Shown here piece after piece: positions 1 to 11,300 of a DNA stretch of 64,000 nt. The position numbers were made by a program, and so were the translations under genes. Under the pieces are notes generated by a model. It was not told the DNA's origin. It ran no database searches and worked only from the letters and a program-made list of their open reading frames with translations. How positions within the stretch are numbered: position 1 is the first letter of the stretch; each line of letters starts with the position of its first letter. Source of the stretch: Apoda limacodes (Eukaryota > Arthropoda > Insecta > Lepidoptera > Limacodidae); contig OX291562.1 in assembly GCA_946406115.1 (NCBI GenBank), positions 5,672,001-5,736,000 of the forward strand. Reading direction: 5' to 3'.

Positions 1-46
1 CTCGCTGCGGAAAAATTACAAACAACAATGAGATGAAAAAGTACAG

Positions 47-377
47 AATGTGTATGAAAAAAATGGGATTTCTTCAAAGGAAATTATGCCCACATCTACT
101 TTCTACCATTGCACCGTTCACCATCGGCAAGGAATTCATCCTCACACCTTAGAAACTGAATGGTCGCAGTGCGGTTTCAGAGAAACTTCCTCCCTCCCTG
201 CCAAAGTTTTCTCTAAGGACAACAGTTTAGGGTTCTTTAAGAAAGAAGTAATTAGATTTTTAAAGCGTCGGCTATGCCTGAAGTGTTGTAAGCTTCCATA
301 GGCTGTGGTGACTGTTTACCATCAGGCGGGCCGTAAACTTGTTTGCCACTTTAGAGGTAAAAAAAAAAAAAAAAAAT
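47..377 (+). mobile_element. 3' end of a lepidopteran LINE (C-terminal codons, UTR, poly-A)
   Basis: Codes for the tail of the LINE ORF2 ([20 protein letters not shown]) followed by the family's 3' UTR (CCATCAGGCGGGCCG .. TTTGCCACTTTAGAGG) and a 19-base A run. It is the same family as the longer copy at 18225-19312. Truncated at the 5' side. Confidence 0.8.
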
Positions 378-449
378 CTTACTCTGTAGCAACTATCATC
401 GTCGCACATGGCACATAATAATAATAATAATAAATAATAAATATTGTTG

Positions 450-695
450 GACATTACACACAGCGCCGTCTGACCCCAAAGTAAACAAAGCTTGTGTCAT
501 GGATACCAGACAGCGGACACAGATACATATATATTACTTTTTTTTGTAAATACATACATATTATATATAAATACACCCAGACTCAAGACAAACACAAATG
601 TTATATTTTTATCACATTAATGTTTGTCCAATGCGGGAATCGAACCCACACCCTCTGCACACCAGTCGGCCACACAACCAACTAGGCTGCGAGGG
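450..695 (-). mobile_element. tRNA-derived SINE, copy 1
   Basis: Minus orientation: the head contains an A-box-like AGCCTAGTTGGT and a B-box-like GTGGGTTCGATTCCC, followed by the AT-rich body with TACATA repeats. The 3' part is CAAGCTTTG..GGGGTCAGACGGCGCTGTG. At least three more copies occur in the window. Confidence 0.75.
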
Positions 696-1072
696 ATTAC
701 ATAACAGTTAAGATTAACAATCCTAATCTGAGTATATGTTTCGGAGCTATCTCGTTAAATTAGCCAGTTAATTGGACGCCTCGGCAGATCGTTAAGTATG
801 GAAACAAAAGGAACATAAATCGCAATGTGTAAGTCATGTATGTTGGGTTAGGTTCAGTGTCTCTTTTGCCAACGCAGATGCGGATCGAGCGAAGCGAGCG
901 GAGCGTTACAGCCAAGCTTAATATAATAATCTGTTCAGTTATATGATAATTTATTTTCCATACTTAGAGATCTACTTAGCCTAAATTTCAATAATATTTT
1001 ACACGATAACTTTTAAGGGATACAGTTTACTAGCTGCAACTGAGATATTTTAAGATACCAATGTACATATAA

Positions 1073-1480
1073 TACTAGCTTCTGCCAGCGGCCTCCCTCG
1101 CGCTAATTTTCGTTATTGGCGTAGGTTCTTACGGCAGTTCCTCAATTATAGAAAAAGAAAACAAACTATCAAATATTTTCTCCTTAATTGCATAATACAT
1201 TCGTGTCTGTGAAACCATCGAAATACCCAACCCAATGTGTCAAGCCGTTTAGAAGTTATGTAAAGTAACAGATAAGTACGGAAGGACAATTCTTACTACC
1301 CGTTTTCCCGTAGGAATGAAGCATTTTCCAGCGGTCAAAATTAGCCTATGTTAATCAGGGATAATGTCGGCGTCTAATTGTAAAAGAAATTTCCAAATCG
1401 GCCTAGTAGTTTCGGAACCTATTCAATACAAACATACTTACATACAAACCTTTCCTTTTTATAAAATAAGTATAGATTAG
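1073..1480 (+). mobile_element. RTE-like retroelement 3' region
   Basis: Starts TACTAGCTTCTGCCAGCGGC and carries the widespread lepidopteran 3' motif (CGGCCTAGTAGTTTCGGAAC, CAAACATACTTACATACAAA, ending near AAATAAGTATAGATTA). Non-coding here. Confidence 0.6.
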
Positions 1481-2611
1481 TTATACCCTATGAAACTTTT
1501 TAAAATAGGAACTAACCCGCTATCCTGACGTCACTATAGCGGGCAACTTTATATTATTTTTTTTTCGATACACAGAGAGGTACAAATTTTTTAAACAAAG
1601 GCACCAAATAGTACCTATGAGGTTCTAAAATCTCAGCAGCATTTCAGTAAGATATTCTTGCCTCAACCCGCCATCTTGACGGACACCTTGTTTTCTTGCA
1701 ATATGACGTTACATATTTACCTATATGATAAAATTACTATTGAGGTCAAAAATACAGCTCTAAATGATTTAAATGGTAACACTTAATATTAAAATTAGCC
1801 GTACATTTTTTTTCACCCTCTTGTTTCCTGGGAAAGCTAGTTTTTGGTGAAATTTCCCTTAATTTCAATTAGGGGTTGCTGGCGAGATGCTCTATAGCAA
1901 GCCCAAATTAAGGTTGGCTGTACCACTAACCCATTGAGGTACAATTTATTTTAAGTATGTACTAATTCAGTACACATTATGTACAACCACGTCACCTATT
2001 TATAAATAGCAAAACCGCAATTGGTGAGGGACGCCGTGTCTTAACAGAGAGACGACAAAAGCTGGTAAAGAATGATATGGTTTAACTTACCCTTAGCCAT
2101 AGTAACCCAAGGTATAGTGTACACAAAGTTGGTTGACCCACCAGAGTGGTCCTTTTGATTACAAACACGACAAGGTGTTACCAGGTAACTAGATTTTACA
2201 GAATGATTATGACTTTTATCAGACCTGATGCACTGAGCGCCAGGCGGATGGACCGCCGGCGGCACCGTTAGTACATTTTACGAGGCAGTGAGTATTTTGA
2301 AATGAAAATATTTTTTTTTTGCCTATGCCAGATTTTACGAATAGAACCTTTTAATTGACGTAGCATTTATAAATCGTTTGGTTAATACCGTTTTTTTTTT
2401 TATGCAAATCAATGATAGAAATATGGCAAAGAAGTTGCTCATTTTCAGCTCAGCATTTTCTGTTAAATGAACTTTAGGTACTAAACTTAAACAGTTTAAT
2501 GTTATATGGCCATTTAATTTACGCATGATCTAATCAAACAACCTTTTATGTCTTCTATTCTGGAAAGTGACAATAGCCTGCATCAACTAAACAGCCGCTG
2601 CATCGTTTTTC

Positions 2612-2887
2612 CATTTGTTATCCGTGGTACCCCCAGTAGAACCCCAGTGGAACCACGGTTAATTTTTTCTAACTCTGGTACTACTGATCTCGTGCATGTT
2701 GCATGTATGCGATAAATACACGTGTTTTCTTTATTTCTTTCTACTTTTTAGCGGTCTTCAAAAAAAATTGGAGGTTCTCAGTTTGACCTGTATGTATTTA
2801 TTTTTGTTTATATGTATGTATTTATTTTTGTATAAATGTATGTATTTTTGAATGTATGTTCCACTGGGGTACCACGGATGACAAACG
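2612..2887. mobile_element. hAT-type MITE, 276 bp, perfect 8-bp target duplication
   Basis: Flanked by CGTTTTTC at 2604-2611 and 2888-2895. The terminal inverted repeats begin CATTTGTTATCCGTGG on the left and, reversed, CGTTTGTCATCCGTGG on the right, continuing through TACCCC..AGTGG. The interior is AT-rich with a repeated TGTATGTATTTATTTTTGT motif and has no coding potential. Confidence 0.85.
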
Positions 2888-2922
2888 CGTTTTTCGAACT
2901 TGTCTTGTCGGTCACGTGACCT

Positions 2923-3381
2923 TTATTTTTCGAGACTACCATGGCGCAGTATGTTATTAATCATACCATGAATGTACTCACCTAAAAATGTTTGGGTTTT
3001 CTTTCGAGGCGTGTTGACATGCCTAAATTCATTTTTAGAATCTGAAGACAACAATTCCGTTTCCCTTTTTTTGGGAACGGGATCATGAATGCTCGAAGTC
3101 AGAGCATCTTTTAAAATACATACGTACTCTATATACTCATCTTCCATAATTTCAAACATATTTTTCTTAAAGTAATCATTTTTATTTTTTCCCTCTGGTG
3201 TTGCTAACTGTTCTATGGCCTTATGGTTGCTTTTTGCATTCGACCATAACCTATTTAATGATTCTAACTTACTTCGTATAGACGACGTGGTCAGTCTTTG
3301 TTTTGAGCATTTCTTGAAATTTTTCTGACCTTTTTTCATTTGAGATAGATATTCCATTTGGATTTTAATAAATTCTTCCAT
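2923..3381 (-). CDS. Gag-like ORF, 152 residues (LTR retrotransposon fragment)
   Basis: An uninterrupted frame with an N-terminal pattern typical of insect LTR-element Gag (BEL/Pao-like): helices with NFKKCSKQRLTTSSIRSKLE, LNRLWSNAKSNHKAIEQLA, then NDYFKKNMFEIMEDEYIEY. The C-terminal third (VPKKRETELLSSDSKNEF onward) is not recognised. No protease, reverse transcriptase or LTRs were seen near it, so it is a fragment or a lone gag-derived frame. It lies 36 bp from a MITE and in the region that should be downstream of, or intronic to, NELF-A. Confidence 0.55.
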   Translation of the reverse strand: MEEFIKIQMEYLSQMKKGQKNFKKCSKQRLTTSSIRSKLESLNRLWSNAKSNHKAIEQLATPEGKNKNDYFKKNMFEIMEDEYIEYVCILKDALTSSIHDPVPKKRETELLSSDSKNEFRHVNTPRKKTQTFLGEYIHGMINNILRHGSLEK

Positions 3382-6300
3382 GGTGAATATGTAGAATCAG
3401 GTAAAACTACACTCCAATTCTTCAACAAGTTAACTGCTTGTTCGGTTAACCCAAAAATTAAGTTTTATGAGTTGTTACGTAAGCCTGTCGTAATAGTTAA
3501 TGCTTATCAATATTTATGTGTTATCACTAAATTTTTTAGCATCTCTTTGCATACTGATTATGAAATCTATCAAAAACACAATGCAACTGTTTCTACGTAT
3601 CAGCAAAGCAGTTAAATACTATTTCCTTTGTAACACACTTTTTCACTAAATTTACTTTTAAAATAAACTATGCAATACCAAAACAAATAAACTAGTAATT
3701 TTTTTTTTATTGTCACTCTTAGGAAAAACCATATGAAATCGGAAAATTTTAAAATTTAAACATAGTTTTATGCACAAACCTTATGTACCTCGTATCATCG
3801 AATCAACGTATATATCAATTATATCGTAATCAAAATTAAATATACCTTCAACAAATTCACAACTCACTTCACCAACAATAAGCTATTCACTTTTTTCATG
3901 ATTGAAAACGTGTAAAGATTAAAATCATCTTATAAAAAAATACTATAGAAAAATGTTTATATAGGTCTAAACAGAAAGGGATAACAACCATTTTTATAAA
4001 AACCGTACGAATCCCACAAATTCTAAATAGTCTACGATTTTAAAATTGCCTGTGTATGTATGTTTATGGTTATGCTACTACTATGCATTTACAATCCAAG
4101 ATAGCAATGACTCGGTATAATATCGCCTTCTGATTTAAGTTTTTCGCAAAATCACAACTAACTGTCAACCGAGTACTCCGTTTTTGGTATCAGTCCATAT
4201 TAAGAAAAGGTTAGCGGTAAAAATTAACATTAGTTGATAACCACTGATTCAATATTGCGTAAATTTTCGGGGTCACCAATGTAATCTATGTTAGCCGAGC
4301 TTAAGTTACGACATTCAAAAACAATTTATCTTCACGGTTTAGTATTTTTTATGGTGTTAACACAGGAGAAAAATCAACAACAGTATGAAAACATTTATAA
4401 AACTATTTTACATAGGATACGAGATCAAACAATTTCGAATATTTGCGTATTTAATATTAAGTAACACGGTCGCGGCCTACCGGCATCTTAGCTAACATAG
4501 CACTGCACTTATAAAGATGTATATTTGGGAAGTAAAAATCACCGACAAGCGTGCCGATCTTACCAGAGATAACAACCTCCGAATAGGTCACTGTGTAAAC
4601 TATGACTACATGTTTAATGCTACATCAATAAAAACATTCATTATAATATAAATTTGGTAAACCTAACATAATCATCTAGTCTATAAATTAATTTAAATTT
4701 AACTACCTAAACTGTATCACATTGTGGCCGCAAAAAAGCTGAAAATTTCGATAAGAAGGATTTTTTATAAAGGTTAGGAATCATCGCGACAATGACGAAA
4801 AACCACGGTTGCCTAATCGGAACCTGAAACATGGGGAGAAAAGTATGGTTACCACAGTAAGTAAGGTGTCGTATGAAAGGGCTTCGTTTGCACATTCCAA
4901 AGTTTTTTTTTATACAGTTTTACGAAGTATAGTTTGTGACATATTGGCAAAAATGTTTCAAAATTTTGCCGGCCTCATTAACTCCGAAAAATCTAAAATA
5001 ATTTAGGCTGATTGACAATTAGCTATATTTTACAAGAAATAAGAAGCGTATTTTACATTTACCACCCATCGCCAGCCTCCCCTGTTTCAGGTCCCCTGAT
5101 GAAACCAAGCTTTTCTGAAAATTTCATCCTTTGACACCTTTTTTTTGCGGTTGCTTATTTACCTATAAATATATGCTAATATACCTATGTACATAAACAT
5201 AGAATACTTTTAATCTCAATCTCAAATTCCCACGAGAGTATATTTTTCTACGGATGATAGCACAGGGACTCAAAATATATGGGTCATATTAATAAACTGT
5301 GTACACTGAAGAGATTAAACCATTTTCGATCATGGTACGTAGTTTTTTGCGGCAAATTGAGTTTTTGTAATCAATTATTAAAATATTTTCTACATATAAT
5401 CCAAAAACATATTCGTTACTAGGTACTGCAGCGTGCGGGGGCGTAAAAAGCTGCTTCTAGCTATTGTTTATTAGGTATCGGGATCTCTGCTAATAAGAAA
5501 ACGACATCGGGAGTTATTTTATGTATTCAGATGTTCTTTTCAATCGCCACAAGAGTATACATCCTTTAGACTCATCTACTACCTAGGAGATTTATTATAC
5601 AATTTTAAACTTATCTGCAGTACGTCTTCTTTCATTAGGCCATCCTTCAATAGGCCTCGGGTCGTCGTGTCGGTACATTGGGTAATATCTACATTTAATC
5701 GCAATGGTGGCGATGCTTAGTGCATTTTGGATACTGGAGTATCTTATCCTAAATCTACTGGCAATATTAGGCTATTCTACAAATTCTAGGGCTCCCTGAT
5801 TGAGACAGGAATCGACCCTCCAAATTTATATAGACTTGTAAGATCTATAATTTTCACTGGAATATCAATCAATGTAAAAATACTGACAAACTCTAAATTC
5901 CAATTGTTTTTTATTTAAAAACGCACTGACACCATCTATTATATTTTCATAAAACCACTACGAAGTATTTGCTGCGTGAAAAACGTTCGCTAGCATATTT
6001 AGTTCCTTTACACTTAACAAGAGGTCGTAACCTCTACACTACCTTACAATCCGTAGAAAGTTCTGTTTATAACAAAATTAAAATTAAAATTGTTGCAATG
6101 AATGAATGAATGTTGTTTGCGAAAAGTATAACGGTACAGCCGAAAACCTTACGCTGACTGTCAATAAATAAGAAAATTAAAATATTGGGTGATATTTTTC
6201 AGAAAATTTACAGATTATCATTATCATGAAAAGACAGTCCAAAAATGTCATGTACCTACAAGTTTTGTAGAAATTTGATTTTTGGTACAAAAGATATTTG

Positions 6301-8127
6301 AAGAGAGAAGTACAAAAATCCTTTTTATCACAATCGAGAGTTCCCATAGGATTACATCCTACTGCTTATGTTACCATGGCGCACTATTTTGCTGCTCGCG
6401 AGAATGGAGTAACGGGGTTACCTGTTTTTTTTTAGGATACTTTGTGTACAAATAGAAATAAATTATATATAGGTGATAGACCAAATTCGGAAGTCGCGTG
6501 CAAAAGCTACACTTTAATCACTTGTCCACTGATCTCTTTTGGACTCTATTAAGGCAAAGGCACTCTGATCTTGTGTTCTTACTGTACAAGACTGCACCTT
6601 TTAAAGTCTTAGAGTTTTTTTTCCTCTCCCTATGTTGAAAAAAGTCCATTTTTTCTAGATAAATACATTCAAGGATCTTCAATCAAAATTCTGTCATGAG
6701 AAACTTGCGAAAGAATGAGTTTTTGAAAAAAAAAAAATTATTTGATTATTTCAGTATTAAAGTATTAAGTTATCAGTCGGTTAAAATATCATATAACTCA
6801 TTGAGTTCTTGTTTGAGTTCTCCCTATTTAACCGATTTCCAAAAAAAGTAGGAGGTTCTCAATTCATCTGTATGTCTTGTTTTTTTTTATATCTTTGCGG
6901 ATTAAGAAAAGAGTGTAACAATATTTACGTATATGACTGGGTTAGCCCGCGGATTGGTCCCATTTTAATATGGTAAGGATCGGCCCGAAGAAACCAGAGT
7001 TTGATAAGAAAATGTCTGAAATTGTAACATTTTAGACGACCTTATTTCTAATGTACGCGTAATTTTCTGCAGGTGCAGAGGCACCACTATGAATGAGATA
7101 AACAAAATAATGTACCAATAAATTATAGTTCCGCATTTCACTACGTGCAAAGTTATATACGTCGTCTTCTTGCCTACTCTTTTTGGCAGAAATTCACATT
7201 GTTTACATTATATTGACGATTCAAAAGTGTTCTTAGAAACCTATTTGAAAAAATATTGTTTGATTTGATTTGATTTGTAAATTCACGGGCTATCACACGT
7301 CCCTGCTCCGATTTGTGAAGGCGTGATTGTGCCATAGGCCCTTCTGCGCCGCGCCTTTGTGGTTACCGACACGTGGTAAATTCGACGTGCCTTTACAGTG
7401 TAACCTTTGCTGGCACAGACGCCGGCCGAACTTCAACAACGCCTTGGCGTTAGCTGGTACGACATGGTCCGTAAGATATCAGGCCGTGAGAATCCACCAT
7501 AACAAATGCGATTACAATTTCTGACATTTTATGCATTTCGCCATTGGAAATTTTGACAATCCGGCGTGGAAGAAGATAAAATTTGACGTTTTAATTTTTA
7601 TAATTCCGTAACTTTTGCGTACGTAGAAGACAACGGTAGAGGCATCGACGTATATAAGAATGGGGGATAGTTTTGGGGTTTTGTCATTTAATGTTCTTTA
7701 CTTTGAACTAATAAAACAAAAGTTATTTTTAACTTTTTAGTTGGAGTTTGTCAAGATTCGAAGTCGGTTTCTATTTTTTCGGCGCTGGCCAAATACTTTT
7801 GCCGAATATTCGGCTATTCGGCCAGAAAGCCTGTAGAATATTCGGTAACAGGCGTGTGGCCGAATATACTATTCGTTGCAAGTCTAATTTTAAACCACTT
7901 CAGAAATTTTCTGTTTCAACCGAAGTCATTTTCAATGTCACCGTATAACGCCAAAACTAAAAATATTTAGAAGAAATGGGAAATTTTTGACCGTTACTAC
8001 CCACGTAGTCGAGTTCAGGATGGCTTAACCTTAAAAATTCATAAAATTTGGCCGTAAAAAGATACGTGATTTTGGTTTTTGATTTCTTTTAAATGTCACA
8101 AAGGTACAAGGTAAAGGGACAAACAAG

Positions 8128-8262
8128 CTAACGGTCCGCCTGATAGTCACTGCTCACCGCAGCCTATGGACGCTTGCAACACCTTCAAAACCTCCTACTC
8201 TTAGAATCCCATACTGTAGTCCTTAGAGAATACCTTGGTAGGGAGCTATTTCGGTCACGGTA
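8128..8262 (-). mobile_element. Degenerate LINE 3' tail copy
   Basis: Contains ACGGTCCGCCTGATAG, GCAGCCTATGGACGCTTGCA and CCCATACTGTAGTCCTTAGA in the minus orientation; worn. Lies just below the last NELF-A exon found. Confidence 0.6.
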
Positions 8263-8364
8263 TCTGACTTATCTTTACAATTTAACTGTAGATATTTTCT
8301 TAAGGATGCCAACACAATCACTAAATTAACTAAGCATCCTTTAAATAAATTAAGTAACACTTAC

Positions 8365-11300
8365 ATGTAGGCACTTCTTCTGGTTTTGGCATCTGGTAAT
8401 TGTTGAGACCTTTCGCGTAATCTGGAGGTGGCGACGATGGAGCTGGAGGTGGTTGTTTTTTTGCCCCCTCTTCCATTTCTATAACAGAAAAAAAAATATT
8501 ATCCACTAATTTCTTATACACCACTAATGCACCACCTACCTACTCCTATCTGGTTTCCTCTAAAATAAAAGTATAAAAGGTATAAAGCTATAAAAGGGTG
8601 CCTGGTAGATATTGCTTAAGCGATAAGACCGCCTTGCCGATTATATATTTAAAACTGTTTCAATAATGTGTACTCATTCATTTATAGTCATTAATTAATA
8701 TCATACTGATAGGTATGTGCAATATATATTTACAAATACAAGCTGGTTCCCGCAGTGTTACCCGCGCGATTTATCTTTTCCTACCATATTAAAACGGTGG
8801 AACCCATACACAATTCTAAACATGCTAAATAAGTGTCTGTATAACGATTTTCATAGTTTTATCTACGAAAGTAACCGGATTCTCATTCAACGTTTGATTT
8901 TAAAAAACTGTATAAAAACGTCATTATTAATTTATTACAAGTACCAATGCCCATTTATTTAATTTAAATAATGACGTATTTTCATATACGTTTTGGGGAT
9001 ATATTTCGGGAGGGTTCCCGACGTCTCTTAGCGCCGCCAATTGAAATTTTTATTTTCCTATTTGTGCAAAGCGAATTTCAGAAATGTGTTTCTACAGAAA
9101 TATGTTAAGCAGTTATTAGCTATTTTATGAATATTTATTACTGTTTTTAGGATAAAACTGCGAGTTGTAGACAGCGCATCTACTAAAAGTGGCCGTTTTG
9201 TCATGTATGCTATCTACAACTTGCAGTTCTATCTTAGAAACATAACAATACATTTTTAAAATAGCTTATAACTGATGACATATTTCTGTAGAAACACATT
9301 ATTGAAATACGCTTTGCACAAAGCGGAAAATAAATATTTCAATCGGCGGCGCTACTTAGCAGAGGTAACGCTTATGATCAAGGAGTAGCCCCTGGTGCAA
9401 AATACAAGTAACACTATCTAGTGACAAATTGGTGAACTTCTAACCCCACTGATTTTTTTTACTTTTTGTATTTTTTCTAGTCTTCTTAGGAATAGTATTT
9501 ATTTTATACTTTTAAACAAATTTAACTGGTTAACTCCCAGTCAATCGAGTTTAAAGATCCCAAGGTCCCGTTAATACATTTTCAAAAAAAATTTTAAGAC
9601 CTCACCAAATGAGGTTTGTCCAAAAAAACTAAATTTCCTAAAAATATTAATGAATTTAGCTGAGGATTTAACATACCAAGTTTTCTCCTTTTTTTAAGTA
9701 GCGCATGTGTAGCCGGCTGTTCTGTGATATCTAAAAGCTTGATCCCAGACCGAGGTGGAGGCCGGGGCACCGGGGGAGCTATCCTCGGCCCCGCGGTAGT
9801 TCTTGCCGCCCACCGAGATGGAAGACCTTTCAGTGGAGCTGTAAAGGAATACAAAATAATTAAGTTTTATTAACAACTAGTCCTGCTTACATTGCAAGGC
9901 TTATATGGTTGGTACAACTGTCCCTCATATTAGGATGTGTGTATACTATCACCAGCAGTAGCGGAAACTTCATACAAGACAAAAAGCCTGGCTTCCTTAG
10001 TAAAAAGTTTGACCAATCGAGTGACTCATACCTTATAGTTCGTCAGAACTGGCAAAGCGGATTCCTTAAAAACCCTAACTCTATGTGTGTACGATACGCA
10101 TTTGCCTGGTTTTAAGTATTCTAAATTTTACCAACTTACTGGTATCAGTCATCTTCCGAGGCATTCCTCTGCTACGAACAGGCACAGTTGGTGCCACCGT
10201 TTTCTTTTGGTTGGCCTGTACTTCAGCTGCTTTCGTCAGTAACTCACTACGGAGCGCTACAGATTTCGGTTTACGCTTTAACGTGAAATGTTTCACTGGA
10301 TTAGGTTGCTGACCCACCTGGAATGAGAAAATATATTTTGTAATGGGTTAAATAAAAAACATTGTGTTAGACACCTTTTAATTAGTTTGGACTGTTTTAA
10401 AGACTACTAGACTTAACAGGCAGAATATATTCGAACTTTCTTAGCTGCACAAACTTGAAAACACACGGTGGGAGACCTTCTACTAGGTGGATAGACAACC
10501 TAATGTGGACGAATGGCTAGACAAGAACTTTATGCTCTTTGGCTACGGAATCTTAAAACTGCATATACAAATTTAATTTAAAGCAACTAACCTAAATTTT
10601 TAAATTAAATTTTAAATTTTATTGTTAATGTGTGCTATGATTTCAGTATGCTCGGTCTGTGAAAATTATTTATAAAACCTATTGTTATTTGTACCCATAA
10701 TTATGGAATAAATAATTTTGATTTGAATAGAATAAAAATATAAATAAATATTATACTAGAAATAAAACTAGAAGTAATGATTTTGTAACATAACAGATTA
10801 GTGTGGACGGACAAAACAACCACAATAACTGTCTTTAAAAGTATCTGCTATAAGTGAAAAACAATAATAGCCAGACAAAACACTATTCAGTCTTTTCTCA
10901 TTTGGAAAGTTAAGAAATAGCGGCGTTCAAGTATTATGTAAGTAGCAAAGGAGGTGGTCTTTGCTTTGCTTATTTTTGATGACACGAGGGACAGGGGAGC
11001 TGAATGGTGATTACATCAGCAATATTTAAGCCTCAGGAGCTGTTAACTATGAATCACAAGAAAGATAAAAATTACCACAAGCCACACGTCACTTGGACAC
11101 AGCATGTTTGCGGACATTCCAGTAGTTATCATTAACAACATAAAATAAAGATGAAAGGTTTAAAATCCTAAAACATGTGTATGTCTCACCTTACCAATAA
11201 ATACTGAAAAAGCTTTTAATTCTGACAGGAAATTATATTTACAATAGCAGTAGAAATGTTTTACTATCACAAAAATATTACCTAGTGCAATCAACAAAAT

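Larger units (their letters stand above)
1500..8127. other. Gene-poor stretch left of the last NELF-A exon
   Basis: Apart from the MITE at 2612-2887 and the gag-like frame at 2923-3381, I see only AT-rich sequence. Other small features are a repeat-like GC-rich patch (7310-7510) and a cluster of CCGAATATTCGG motifs (7770-7880). It may be one long NELF-A intron or lie beyond the gene. No NELF-A C-terminal motif was found. Confidence 0.5.

Noticed and set aside
7310..7510. GC-rich 65-codon frame as a gene
   Set aside because: No recognisable domain; composition and context fit a retroelement fragment, and a NELF-A exon match was not found.
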